From assembly GCA_937965695.1 (NCBI GenBank), contig CALCKW010000039.1, positions 1 to 52,408 of the forward strand: a DNA stretch of 52,408 bases, written 5' to 3'. The notes below the pieces were generated by a model. That model saw only the letters and a program-made list of their open reading frames with translations. It did not search any database and was not told the DNA's origin. The stretch is from an uncultured Granulosicoccaceae bacterium (lineage in GTDB: Bacteria > Pseudomonadota > Gammaproteobacteria > CALCKW01). Position 1 is the stretch's first letter. Every line of letters starts with the position of its first letter. Below are positions 18,048 to 26,349 of this stretch, in pieces. The translations under genes and the position numbers were made by a program.

Positions 18048-19192
18048 TGATTATCTCCTTCGTATTTCTGCAAAAAGTCTTCAGGTACTTTTGGTCTAGG
18101 TGTCAATGGGACAGGCATACCCTCGCGACGGGCGACCCGAACCTGTTGCACGAACGCTAAAATCTGGGCAACCGCCAAAAACAACGGTGCAGGTATCTGA
18201 GCGTCGACACGTGTGCTATAGAACAAAGCTCTTGCCAAGGGCGGCACTCTGACTATAGGTACTCGATGCTTTTTTGCTACTTCTCGAATCCGTAGTGCAA
18301 ACTCTTCCGTGCCTTTTGCCAGCACCAAAGGAGCCTCCATACTGAATTCATCGTATTTTAGTGCTACTGCAAAGTGAGTAGGGTTCGTAATAATCACGTC
18401 GGCCTTTGGTACATCATCAATCATGCGCTGCTGAGCATATTGCATTTGCAACTGGCGAATCCTCTGTTTGACCTCTGGTTTCCCGTTGGTCTCTTTAGAC
18501 TCATCACGCACTTCTTGCATAGACATTTTCTGTTGCTTTTTAAACTGCCAGACTTGAAACGGAGCATCTATAGCTGCAATGGCAATAAGCCCACAACTGA
18601 GAACGACAAAACTGATGAGCAAAACTGTGCCGACTTCTTTGATGGCTAGAAACAGAGGCACACTGCCAATCACCAACAACTTCTGGTGGTACAAAGTCAT
18701 TAAACCCACCGCAATAGAACCGACTAAAAGTACTTTCAAAATACCCTTGAAAAGTTCCATTAATGAGTTAACCGAGAACATTCTTTTCAAGCCGGACAAC
18801 GGACTGACTCTTTCCCATTTAGGAGTGACCGAGTCTAGGCTAAAAGCCCATCCACCCAGAGCAATTGGACTAACCAATGCAACAATCAACAAAAACACCA
18901 GGAACGGTGCTATGGCAAAAAATGCTTCTAGCGTCACGCGAATGAGGTGGCTGACAATCGCATGATCAGCTAACAGATCCGCCCTATCGATCGAAAAACT
19001 ACCAACCAACATGGCTTGTAAATCTGTCGCCATGCTTTTGCCTTGCTGCCAAATACCCAATGCACCGGCGATCATTATTGCCATGGTATTAAAATCTTTG
19101 GAACGCGGTATTTGGCCTTTATCTCTCGATTCCTTGAGTTTTTTCTCCGTGGGTTCCTCTGAGCGTTCTTGACTGTCATCACCACCGGCCAT
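18044..19192 (-). CDS. flhB: Flagellar export switch protein FlhB
   Basis: FlhB controls the substrate-specificity switch from rod/hook to filament export. The 382-residue protein begins with the charged ERSEEPTEKKLKESRDKGQ segment, then four membrane helices, then a cytoplasmic domain. The autocleavage motif NPTH is intact in VIITNPTHFAVALKYD (Asn270-Pro271). The start lies one base after the fliR stop, with GGAGG inside the end of fliR serving as ribosome site. The C-terminus extends past the PLARALF segment, as usual. Confidence 0.98.
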   Translation of the reverse strand: MAGGDDSQERSEEPTEKKLKESRDKGQIPRSKDFNTMAIMIAGALGIWQQGKSMATDLQAMLVGSFSIDRADLLADHAIVSHLIRVTLEAFFAIAPFLVFLLIVALVSPIALGGWAFSLDSVTPKWERVSPLSGLKRMFSVNSLMELFKGILKVLLVGSIAVGLMTLYHQKLLVIGSVPLFLAIKEVGTVLLISFVVLSCGLIAIAAIDAPFQVWQFKKQQKMSMQEVRDESKETNGKPEVKQRIRQLQMQYAQQRMIDDVPKADVIITNPTHFAVALKYDEFSMEAPLVLAKGTEEFALRIREVAKKHRVPIVRVPPLARALFYSTRVDAQIPAPLFLAVAQILAFVQQVRVARREGMPVPLTPRPKVPEDFLQKYEGDNQ

Positions 19193-19193
19193 A

Positions 19194-19967
19194 TCAGCCT
19201 CCTAGAATATTGCGAGACAAATTCATGCTCAGCAACAGTGCTGTGGAAAAACGATCACCCAATGCAGGCAATGCAAAGATTAAGGCAATAAAACCCGCGA
19301 GAATAGTCAGAGGAAAGCCAACAGAAAAAATATTAAGTTGAGGTGCAGCCCGCGTCATGATGCCAAGCGCTATATAGATCAAAAGCAAGCAGGCTACGAC
19401 GGGCAGGGATACGAGGACCGCGATACCAAACATATGCGAAGCCCAGCTCGCCACTAACAAGGCACGCTCAGGGTTGATGTCAGGCAGACCAACAGGCATC
19501 ACAACAAAGCTTCGAACTAATACTTCAATCAGCAGCGCATGGCCACCAAATCCAAAAAAGAGAAGAAAAGTTAGCAACAAAATGAATTGCGAAATGATAG
19601 GGACATTGACCCCGTTGACCGGATCTACCATCGAGGCAAACCCCAAACCCATGGCGTTAGAGACATAATCCCCTGCCGTGACAAAAGCAGCAAATAGAAG
19701 TTGCAGTGCAAACCCCAAGGTCAGCCCTATCAATATTTCGTGAATGCTGATTAGAATGCCTTGACTGCTAAAAAGATCGACATCAGGCGGTGTGGGTAAT
19801 AAAGGCGTAACCATTAACGCCAAAACCAACGTCAACACAATACGCACGCGTGCGGGAACCGAGCGTGACCCAAAAACTGGGTTCGCCATCATCATTGCTC
19901 CGATTCGCATAAATGGCCACATGTAGCTGCCAACCCAAGCAGCGAGTTGTGCACTGCTAAGCTCCAT
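19194..19967 (-). CDS. fliR: Flagellar export gate protein FliR
   Basis: FliR forms part of the FliPQR core of the export gate. The 257-residue hydrophobic protein shows the family segments FMRIGAMMMANPVFGSRSVP and ILIGLTLGFALQLLFAAFV, with about six membrane helices. The ATG at 19967 overlaps the fliQ stop in TGATG. The assignment is supported by the strict fliP-fliQ-fliR-flhB-flhA order. Confidence 0.97.
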   Translation of the reverse strand: MELSSAQLAAWVGSYMWPFMRIGAMMMANPVFGSRSVPARVRIVLTLVLALMVTPLLPTPPDVDLFSSQGILISIHEILIGLTLGFALQLLFAAFVTAGDYVSNAMGLGFASMVDPVNGVNVPIISQFILLLTFLLFFGFGGHALLIEVLVRSFVVMPVGLPDINPERALLVASWASHMFGIAVLVSLPVVACLLLIYIALGIMTRAAPQLNIFSVGFPLTILAGFIALIFALPALGDRFSTALLLSMNLSRNILGG

Positions 19968-20236
19968 CAACCAATCATCCCTGGAATGGACATAATGAGT
20001 TGGCGTGTATAGCTAAGCAGGGTTTGCAACATCCACGGCCCCGCTATAAACAACGTTGCCACCAACGCACCCAGCTTAGGAATAAAGCTCAATGTCTGCT
20101 CATTGATTTGGGTCGCCGCTTGGAAAAAACCGATAACAAGACCAATCGCCAGAGCAACCAGTAACAGAGGAGAAGCGATCAGTACAGCAATTCGCAGAGC
20201 GTGCTGACCCAAATCGATAACTGTATCGGGCGTCAT
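19967..20236 (-). CDS. fliQ: Flagellar export gate protein FliQ
   Basis: This is an 89-residue protein with two hydrophobic helices, starting [16 protein letters not shown] and including IGLVIGFFQAATQINEQTL, which is diagnostic of FliQ. The start at 20236 overlaps the fliP stop (TGATG). An in-frame start further upstream exists but lies inside fliP and has no ribosome site advantage. It assembles with FliP and FliR into the helical export-gate core. Confidence 0.97.
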   Translation of the reverse strand: MTPDTVIDLGQHALRIAVLIASPLLLVALAIGLVIGFFQAATQINEQTLSFIPKLGALVATLFIAGPWMLQTLLSYTRQLIMSIPGMIG

Positions 20237-21003
20237 CAGGGCTGAACTCCATAAAAGCTGCTGACCAAAGTGGCAGATATCAGCGCCCAACCATCCACCA
20301 AAACGAACAACATTATTTTAAAAGGCAGTGAAATAATCATCGGAGACAACATCATCATACCCATACTCATCAAGACGCTCGCCACGACAAGGTCAATAAT
20401 GACGAAGGGTATAAATATTAAAAATCCAATTTGAAAAGCTGTCTTTAGCTCACTGATTACAAATGCGGGAATGAGTATTTTGAAAGGTGTTTGTTCAGGC
20501 GAATCTATCTGTTCCACACCTGCGATATTGGCAAAGAGCTCAATATCCGCCTCCCGGGTTTGTTCTACCATAAAGCGGATAAGCGGTTCAGCTCCACGCT
20601 GTAGCGCTGTTGCTTCGTCCATTTGATCATCAAGATAGGGCTTTAGCCCTTCATTAAAGCTCTGCTCAAAGACTGGTGCCATCACAAACAAACTTAGAAA
20701 AAGAGCAAGACCAAGCAAAATATTATTTGAAGGCGTCTGCTGTGTACCTAGTGCTTGCCGCATAATCGCAAGCACTACGATGATGCGTGTGAAAGAAGTC
20801 ATGCTCAACACCATCGCTGGAATCAGCGTGAGCACTGTCATCAAAATCAAAATGCGGATATTCAATGACCAAGTTTGCCCGCCACCCTCTTCCGTTGTTA
20901 ATTTTAACAACGGCAAGTCAGCTGCAAGAACTTGCGATGTAGCAAACAACAGTGTCGTACCAAAAATGGCTAATACCACGCGCCTCGCCCATTGACTATT
21001 CAT
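20236..21003 (-). CDS. fliP: Flagellar export gate protein FliP
   Basis: This is a 255-residue protein with a cleavable signal sequence (ending near VLAADLP), as in other FliP proteins. It has four further membrane segments and the conserved [21 protein letters not shown] and [23 protein letters not shown] stretches. The ATG at 21003 has AGGAG seven bases upstream and overlaps the fliO stop by eight bases; an in-frame upstream start at 21036 is less likely. It forms the export gate core with FliQ and FliR. Confidence 0.98.
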   Translation of the reverse strand: MNSQWARRVVLAIFGTTLLFATSQVLAADLPLLKLTTEEGGGQTWSLNIRILILMTVLTLIPAMVLSMTSFTRIIVVLAIMRQALGTQQTPSNNILLGLALFLSLFVMAPVFEQSFNEGLKPYLDDQMDEATALQRGAEPLIRFMVEQTREADIELFANIAGVEQIDSPEQTPFKILIPAFVISELKTAFQIGFLIFIPFVIIDLVVASVLMSMGMMMLSPMIISLPFKIMLFVLVDGWALISATLVSSFYGVQP

Positions 21004-21436
21004 CAACTCGCTCCTGCCCGGATTTAGCCGCTTCACTTTTGCTTGCTCGGTTCAAAAGTTCGGCAAAACTACCGCCGGATGCACTAGTCGTAGGATGATA
21101 ATAAGGCGCGTCGATGGTGTGTACGGCTTGAACGCGCCCGGGAGCGACGCCGAGTAGAATTTGCTCTTCACCCACCGATACCAAGACCAATCGCTCACGC
21201 TGTCCCAGTGACAACACATCGACCACTTGCATTTTTCCACTTCTACCACGTACTAGATTACCGCTGCGACGCAGCAACCAAACGAGCACAAAGATAGCGA
21301 CAATAATTAGACCTAGGGATCCAAAAACTCGGAACAACGTTTCGCTGGAGAGCGGATCGACAGGCGCAGGCTTTGCCTCTGCAGCGATGGCAAAAGGGGT
21401 AACGAGCAGTGTGACAAAAGCGAAGAGTGTTCTCAT
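20996..21436 (-). CDS. fliO: Flagellar biosynthesis protein FliO
   Basis: This is a 146-residue protein with an N-terminal signal or hydrophobic segment, a second membrane helix ([20 protein letters not shown]) and a cytoplasmic domain containing [29 protein letters not shown], the conserved FliO part. FliO assists FliP assembly in the export gate. Its ATG overlaps the fliN stop by four bases. Confidence 0.93.
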   Translation of the reverse strand: MRTLFAFVTLLVTPFAIAAEAKPAPVDPLSSETLFRVFGSLGLIIVAIFVLVWLLRRSGNLVRGRSGKMQVVDVLSLGQRERLVLVSVGEEQILLGVAPGRVQAVHTIDAPYYHPTTSASGGSFAELLNRASKSEAAKSGQERVDE

Positions 21437-21849
21437 TGCAGTTGCTTTATCCGCTCGGCGGGACTGATAACATCCGTGAGACGAATGCCGAACTTATCGT
21501 TGACGACAACAACTTCACCGTGAGCGACCAAAGTGCCATTGACCATGACATCCATCGGCTCACCGGCGACCCGGTCGAGTTCAACCACTGACCCCTGATT
21601 TAATTGCAATAGATCGCGGATGGATAAGCGAGATCGCCCCACTTCCAATGACATGCTCAGCGGCACGTCTAGGAGCACATCGAGGTTTATGTCGACATCC
21701 GTGCCACTCTCTGCTTCGAGGCCGTCGTCTAAGGGCTCTGGACTTGCCTTTTGAGGAACACCCGCATCAACTTCCACCGGAGCTTCTGCGGTTTCGGGTG
21801 CGACCTCTTCCGGTGTTGCTTCGTCTGGTGCTGTCTCTTCTTCTGCCAT
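21433..21849 (-). CDS. fliN: Flagellar motor switch protein FliN
   Basis: FliN builds the lower C-ring and takes part in switching and export. The protein has 138 residues. The first 60 are acidic and Pro/Ala-rich, and the C-terminal SpoA domain is intact (LLDVPLSMSLEVGRSRLSIRD, then LNQGSVVELDRVAGEPMDV and VNDKFGIRLTDVISP). The start at 21849 is set by GAGGA seven bases upstream. It is followed by fliO with a four-base overlap. Confidence 0.96.
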   Translation of the reverse strand: MAEEETAPDEATPEEVAPETAEAPVEVDAGVPQKASPEPLDDGLEAESGTDVDINLDVLLDVPLSMSLEVGRSRLSIRDLLQLNQGSVVELDRVAGEPMDVMVNGTLVAHGEVVVVNDKFGIRLTDVISPAERIKQLQ

Positions 21850-21903
21850 GCTCACGTCCTCTGTGATTTCGACCTCAGCTCTGTTCCGTGAGCTGACTTA
21901 ATT

Positions 21904-23001
21904 CTATTTAATTTGTACGTTTTTTCGATCAGAAGCGCCTGCGCGCATCGCATCTTCCAGTGTCTTTTGAGCCTGAGCTTCTTCCGAACATACTTTACCC
22001 AGGCGGACAGCAGCTTTACCTTGTGATTCTCCGAAGCTCGCGTGCCTGAACGGCACACCCTCAAGCGTCAGCGTCACGTTACTGGGGTTGTCGATGGGGA
22101 TAACGTCGCCGACACGCAATCGGGCGACTTTTCGAACACTGGTCGGTACCTTGGCAAGCACAGCCCGCGTCTCTGTCTTTACTTCCAACATCTGCTGCCG
22201 TAAAGCTCGCTGCCACTCCGGACTCTCCGTGGGTTGATCCGCGCGAGACTCAGCCGATAACTCATCAATAATTGGCTCTAACATAGCTTTGGGTAGAGCC
22301 AAACAAAAATCACCCCCACCAACCCCTTCAATATCCGCTCGAAAATTCGAGACAATAATGGAATCGGACTTGTCGGTGATCAATGCCATCGCTGGATTAG
22401 ACTCGAAACCAGTAAAAACCGCTTTCACCGCAACCATCTCTCTCCAAGCATGTTCTAAATCACGTAGTGCCTGACGAATAAAACTCTGCGCTACACGCGT
22501 TTCTGTGGCAGAAAATTCAACCTTTGAGTCGTCTCGCTCCTGCTGGCCTTCACCACCAAAAAAAGTCGACACAATGCAGAAAAGCAACTGCGGCCCCAGC
22601 GCCATCATGCCCATACCCGCTAATTGCGTGAAATTGAAAATCCCAAAAGCAGTAGGTGTAAGCTGCTTATCCAAAAAATCTCCCAATTTCACATTATCTA
22701 GAGAAATAAAGCTTACTTCTGTAGGCTTTTGCACAAGGTCATACAACGTAGAGCGCAACACTTGGCTATAGCGATCATTAGCGCGCGAAAGAGCAGGAAG
22801 ACGAACCTTGCCCAACGATTGCGTGACCAAATCCACTGCAACCGCTTCACCCGCCTGTAAACCTTCGCTAGCTGCAAGTTCACCACTCTCAACTCCTTCG
22901 AGCAATGCTTCCATCTCGTCGGAGCTGATTAGCGCCTCCTCGTCGGTCGCAGCGCCTTCGCTTGCTTCGTCGTCTGTCTGACTCTCTTCTGATTCGTCCA
23001 T
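21904..23001 (-). CDS. fliM: Flagellar motor switch protein FliM
   Basis: This is a 365-residue C-ring protein that binds phosphorylated CheY. The N-terminus is very acidic and carries ISSDEMEALLEG, the CheY-binding motif (LSQxEIDALL type), at about residues 26-36. The middle domain includes the FFGGEGQ segment and the C-terminal SpoA domain contains RLRVGDVIPIDNPSNVTLTLEG. It starts two bases after the fliL stop. The acidic leader before the CheY-binding motif is longer than in E. coli FliM. Confidence 0.96.
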   Translation of the reverse strand: MDESEESQTDDEASEGAATDEEALISSDEMEALLEGVESGELAASEGLQAGEAVAVDLVTQSLGKVRLPALSRANDRYSQVLRSTLYDLVQKPTEVSFISLDNVKLGDFLDKQLTPTAFGIFNFTQLAGMGMMALGPQLLFCIVSTFFGGEGQQERDDSKVEFSATETRVAQSFIRQALRDLEHAWREMVAVKAVFTGFESNPAMALITDKSDSIIVSNFRADIEGVGGGDFCLALPKAMLEPIIDELSAESRADQPTESPEWQRALRQQMLEVKTETRAVLAKVPTSVRKVARLRVGDVIPIDNPSNVTLTLEGVPFRHASFGESQGKAAVRLGKVCSEEAQAQKTLEDAMRAGASDRKNVQIK

Positions 23002-23003
23002 AA

Positions 23004-23528
23004 CTATTGCATCAAGAACTTGGTGAAATAGAGAGCTTCGATTTTGACCACGCGGTCCTCACGAAGAAAGACATCGTCAATTCCGGTACGCACATCAGCG
23101 AGCAGCTTCTCTCGACCTTCTCGCGCAAGAAGCTCTTCAAAGCGCCGATTGCCAATGACGTTAAGAATTTTGTTACGTAGAAGCGGCCGATATTGGCGCA
23201 ACAGGTTGTACGCGTCGCGGTCGTAGGAGAGCACCGCAATGTTGATATCCACATAGTGCTGCCCAGCGTCTCCGGGAATATTCACCGTGAAGCTCGGGTC
23301 AAACTCTGTGTAATAGGGTTCTTTGATCTCTGGAGCCATCTCGACTTCCACGATCTCGGTTCGCACACCGTAAGTGTGGTAATTGAACACTGCACCGCCA
23401 GCGAATGAAGTGGCCATCAGAACGCCCACTACTAACATCGCAAATATCTTTCCGCGGCTTTTTTTCGGCTTTTCGTCGCCGGTTCCTTCCGTGCTTTCGC
23501 TTTCTTCGTCAGCCATGCTTACAGTCAT
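23004..23528 (-). CDS. fliL: Flagellar basal body-associated protein FliL
   Basis: This is a single-pass inner-membrane protein that surrounds the stator and supports motor torque. An acidic/basic cytoplasmic leader (about 30 residues) is followed by the membrane helix IFAMLVVGVLMATSFAGGAVF and a periplasmic domain with DPSFTVNIPGDAGQHYVDINIAV and EALYFTKFLMQ at the end, typical of FliL. Two starts are possible, ATG at 23528 or at 23516, neither with a strong ribosome site. It begins the fliLMNOPQR-flhBA unit after the fliK terminator, so it probably has its own promoter. Confidence 0.93.
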   Translation of the reverse strand: MTVSMADEESESTEGTGDEKPKKSRGKIFAMLVVGVLMATSFAGGAVFNYHTYGVRTEIVEVEMAPEIKEPYYTEFDPSFTVNIPGDAGQHYVDINIAVLSYDRDAYNLLRQYRPLLRNKILNVIGNRRFEELLAREGREKLLADVRTGIDDVFLREDRVVKIEALYFTKFLMQ

Positions 23529-23677
23529 CAATCCATTGATTAATGGCTGAGTTGCAATCTATATGCCGCACATACGATTTTTCTTTATTCTATATAATCA
23601 AAGACTTATTGCTGCCATTTTGCACTGCGTCAAATAATCAGCTAGTGATGGACCAGATTTGCCGTTGGCCAGATGAC

Positions 23678-23710
23678 AAAAACCCGGTTCACGAAAGTCG
23701 GATACCGGGC
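23678..23710 (-). terminator. Terminator after fliK
   Basis: On the minus strand CCCGGT pairs with ACCGGG around a 15-base loop and is followed by TTTTTG. It lies about 30 bp beyond the fliK stop, separating fliK from fliLMNOPQR. Confidence 0.72.
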
Positions 23711-23739
23711 TTCTGGGTGTTACTTTGTAAAAGAGCAGC

Positions 23740-25770
23740 TTATACGTAAAAACTCAGCCTTCCATCTGAACCGCGCTGAGGCACTTCATTGCTACCTAAT
23801 GTTTTTATGTTTGCGTTGGGCTGAGTTTCAGCGCTTTTTTCTCCGTCTCTGGACGCTCTATCTCCACCTGCCCCGGTATCCGACCCATTGAGTGATTCCG
23901 CAAACGCACTTGATTCGTTAAAATCATCCGTTCCCTGACTCAGATCAACGCCCGTATCATTAAAACCTGACAATGCCATCATTTCTCGCAAGCGTGGCAC
24001 CGCCTGTTCGACAGCTTCACGGGTTGCTGCATTTTCAGCGGTGATCTGCACCTTTGCGACATCGTCGGCCACGTCCACTGTGATTTCCATTGGACCAAGC
24101 TCAGCAGGGTTTAACTGCACTTGCGCTCGCTGGATACCCTCTTGAGCCATAAATTGCACTCGGTATGCGAGTGCTTGCGACCACTGAGCATCTTGCACGG
24201 GCGTGTCTATTTCTAAATTAGCGCTGTTGCTTTGCTCTGTGCTGTTGGTCGCATTGCTAGCAGGCCCACCAGCCACGTCAGCGGCTCGCTTTGCCGCGGC
24301 AAATGATTCAGCTGGTGCTGTGTCATTGCGTACATTGTTGGTTACAGACGCTGCGCTGTTACCCGTCGTTGTGACAGTCGCACTGTCCAGGCCTTCTAGC
24401 AGGCTTGTTTGTGTCGACTCCCCCACTGGCTCTGGCATCGCTTCAGATGTGTCGCTCAACCAATGATATCCCTCACTCGCATCAACAGCGGTTGAAACAT
24501 CGACACGTTCAGCAACACCTATGCGTTTGCCCTGAGCAGGCACGACACCGCGCAACTGACTGTTCGATGGATCAACAATAGATGCACCCAAGCTTGCTGA
24601 AGCACTTGATATCTCGACGGGCTTGTTGTGCATTGACACGAGATCAGCCGTTTCAATATTTATGTCACCGGTGCGCTGGATGTCTGAGGATAAGCCCAGA
24701 GCCAATGATGCGCTATTTGCATCGCGACCTACTGAGAGCTCGCCCTGCTGCATGGATCCTGTGGTGGGTAAAGAGCCAGCATTTATAGGCACTCCACCCG
24801 ACAGAGGCAGCAGTTTTCCATCTATCGTGTTTGCTACATCTTTTAAGGCGAGCGGTTCGGCATCACTGTTTAACGCGACCGCGTCCGTTAACGCCGAAAC
24901 AGCTCGGGTATTTTGTGCAATTAGGTTTCCAGTGTCCTCACTCGAATGTGAGACCGAGTTGCGAGCATTGAGGAGGTCTGTATTCGCAACCCGCTCACCT
25001 ACACCAGCCAGCTCATCGCTAACAGCTGTCGAAAATTTTATAGAACTCGATTCTTGTATAGCGCTCGTCATATCCGATGTCTTAGCATTCACACCAAGCT
25101 GATCTGACAATGACTTCGCTGTTTGCAACTGCTCCAACTTAACCGTTGACAGACTGTCCTGTGTTTCAAAATAGTCAGTAGGCGTGCTACCAAAATCTGT
25201 GTCAAAGCTTATAGGTCTATTACTTGCGCCACCCCCTGAACTTTGGCGTGATAAATTAGCCTGCGAGTTTCCGGACACGTTAGACAAGTCAAAGGTGCTC
25301 TGGGCAGACTTGCCCTGCTCTAAACTCACAGCAGTTGCTTGCGCGAGCTCGCCAGACAATATACCTGATGTCACAATCTTATTGCTCTCAAAAGGCACAG
25401 CTTGTATTTCAGGTATTGCAGTCAAAAGAGCACTTTCATCTTCACTCATCGGTGAAGTTTCTAAACCCCTTGTCGACTCTCCATGTAATCCAAGTACCAA
25501 CCAAGGTGCTGCGGCTGGCCGTTGATGTCCGTCGAGTGACAATTGATCTAAGCCAAGTCCATCATGTCCATTAGCGGTATGCAGCTGATTTTTTAATAGC
25601 TCGGTATTCGCTGCAAAAGACGCATGGCCAGCATGTTTTGACTGTTGCTGGGATTGTAGAATAGTTGAAAAAGGCAAGGCACTGCCGGGTCCGCTCTGAA
25701 TGTTGCCGCTAGGGACACCGAGATTAAACACACCGTTGGCGCTATCGGGCGATATTGTCGTTGCTTCCAC
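23740..25770 (-). CDS. fliK: Flagellar hook-length control protein FliK
   Basis: FliK measures hook length and triggers the FlhB export switch. It has 676 residues, long for the family, most of it a Ser/Thr/Asn-rich, low-hydrophobicity region with no recognisable domain. The C-terminal Flg_hook domain (about residues 530-620) is clear: WSQALAYRVQFMAQEGIQRAQ, VQLNPAELGPMEITVDV and VPRLREMMALSGFND. The gene has its own sigma-54 promoter and terminator, so it is probably transcribed alone. The long N-terminal region acts as the ruler in other species. Confidence 0.94.
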   Translation of the reverse strand: MEATTISPDSANGVFNLGVPSGNIQSGPGSALPFSTILQSQQQSKHAGHASFAANTELLKNQLHTANGHDGLGLDQLSLDGHQRPAAAPWLVLGLHGESTRGLETSPMSEDESALLTAIPEIQAVPFESNKIVTSGILSGELAQATAVSLEQGKSAQSTFDLSNVSGNSQANLSRQSSGGGASNRPISFDTDFGSTPTDYFETQDSLSTVKLEQLQTAKSLSDQLGVNAKTSDMTSAIQESSSIKFSTAVSDELAGVGERVANTDLLNARNSVSHSSEDTGNLIAQNTRAVSALTDAVALNSDAEPLALKDVANTIDGKLLPLSGGVPINAGSLPTTGSMQQGELSVGRDANSASLALGLSSDIQRTGDINIETADLVSMHNKPVEISSASASLGASIVDPSNSQLRGVVPAQGKRIGVAERVDVSTAVDASEGYHWLSDTSEAMPEPVGESTQTSLLEGLDSATVTTTGNSAASVTNNVRNDTAPAESFAAAKRAADVAGGPASNATNSTEQSNSANLEIDTPVQDAQWSQALAYRVQFMAQEGIQRAQVQLNPAELGPMEITVDVADDVAKVQITAENAATREAVEQAVPRLREMMALSGFNDTGVDLSQGTDDFNESSAFAESLNGSDTGAGGDRASRDGEKSAETQPNANIKTLGSNEVPQRGSDGRLSFYV

Positions 25771-25811
25771 TGCTTTTTGCTACCTTATAATCGTTCGCTC
25801 GGGAGTACAGG

Positions 25812-25828
25812 AGCAACCGACGGGCCAG
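25812..25828 (-). promoter_or_regulatory. Sigma-54 promoter of fliK
   Basis: On the minus strand TGGCCCGTCGGTTGCT has GG (25825-25826) and GC (25813-25814) separated by exactly ten bases and matches TGGCAC-N5-TTGCW with one mismatch. The predicted start near 25801 gives a leader of about 30 nt. In Pseudomonas aeruginosa fliK belongs to the FleR-dependent class III genes, consistent with this site. Confidence 0.82.
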
Positions 25829-25837
25829 CAAAATTCT

Positions 25838-25851
25838 ATACTGCGCAGTAT
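25838..25851. promoter_or_regulatory. 14-bp palindrome upstream of the fliK promoter
   Basis: ATACTGCGCAGTAT is a perfect inverted repeat immediately upstream of the fliK -24 element, between fliJ and fliK. It may be a regulator site; no protein can be assigned. Confidence 0.3.
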
Positions 25852-25897
25852 TTCGATACGACCTTTCTTTCATCCAAAAGCATCTGCCTACAAGCAT

Positions 25898-26332
25898 TTA
25901 TTTGGTGTCTCGGCGCCTTCGTGCTTGCAAGACGTAATCGTCTTCATCACGACGCATCGCTTTGTCAGCAGAGTACGCGATTTTTCGCTCCTCAATCCCT
26001 TGCAAAGCCTTCAGCGCCCTTTCGCGCTGATAGTCTTTATGCCACGCTTGTCGAATTGTTTCATAGCGCTCTTGCATAGAAGAAATGCGCGCCTCCAGTT
26101 CGCCGACCGTCACTTGCACTTGATCACCAAACTGACGAATCGTTTTTAGCTGCTGAATAGTTCCTACGGTTCCAGGCTCTGCTGCTCGCTGGGCATACTC
26201 CTGCCGATAATCCTCCATTTGTTGCCGCTGATTCTCCACAGCGGATATTTTTTGCTGCAAGTCGGCCATTTCGCGCGCAGTCTTTTCCGATCGCTCCTCA
26301 GCCAGCTCTACTAATTTATTCCAACGACTCAT
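25898..26332 (-). CDS. fliJ: Flagellar export chaperone-escort protein FliJ
   Basis: This is a 144-residue, almost wholly helical coiled-coil protein rich in Glu/Gln/Arg (WNKLVELAEERSEKTAREMAD, then QQKISAVENQRQQMEDYRQEY), as expected for FliJ, which couples the FliI ATPase to FlhA. It lies 17 bp or so downstream of fliI in the conserved fliHIJ order. Sequence identity in this family is low, so position and coiled-coil character carry the call. Confidence 0.9.
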   Translation of the reverse strand: MSRWNKLVELAEERSEKTAREMADLQQKISAVENQRQQMEDYRQEYAQRAAEPGTVGTIQQLKTIRQFGDQVQVTVGELEARISSMQERYETIRQAWHKDYQRERALKALQGIEERKIAYSADKAMRRDEDDYVLQARRRRDTK

Positions 26333-26349
26333 CGCGATCTACTGCAGCT

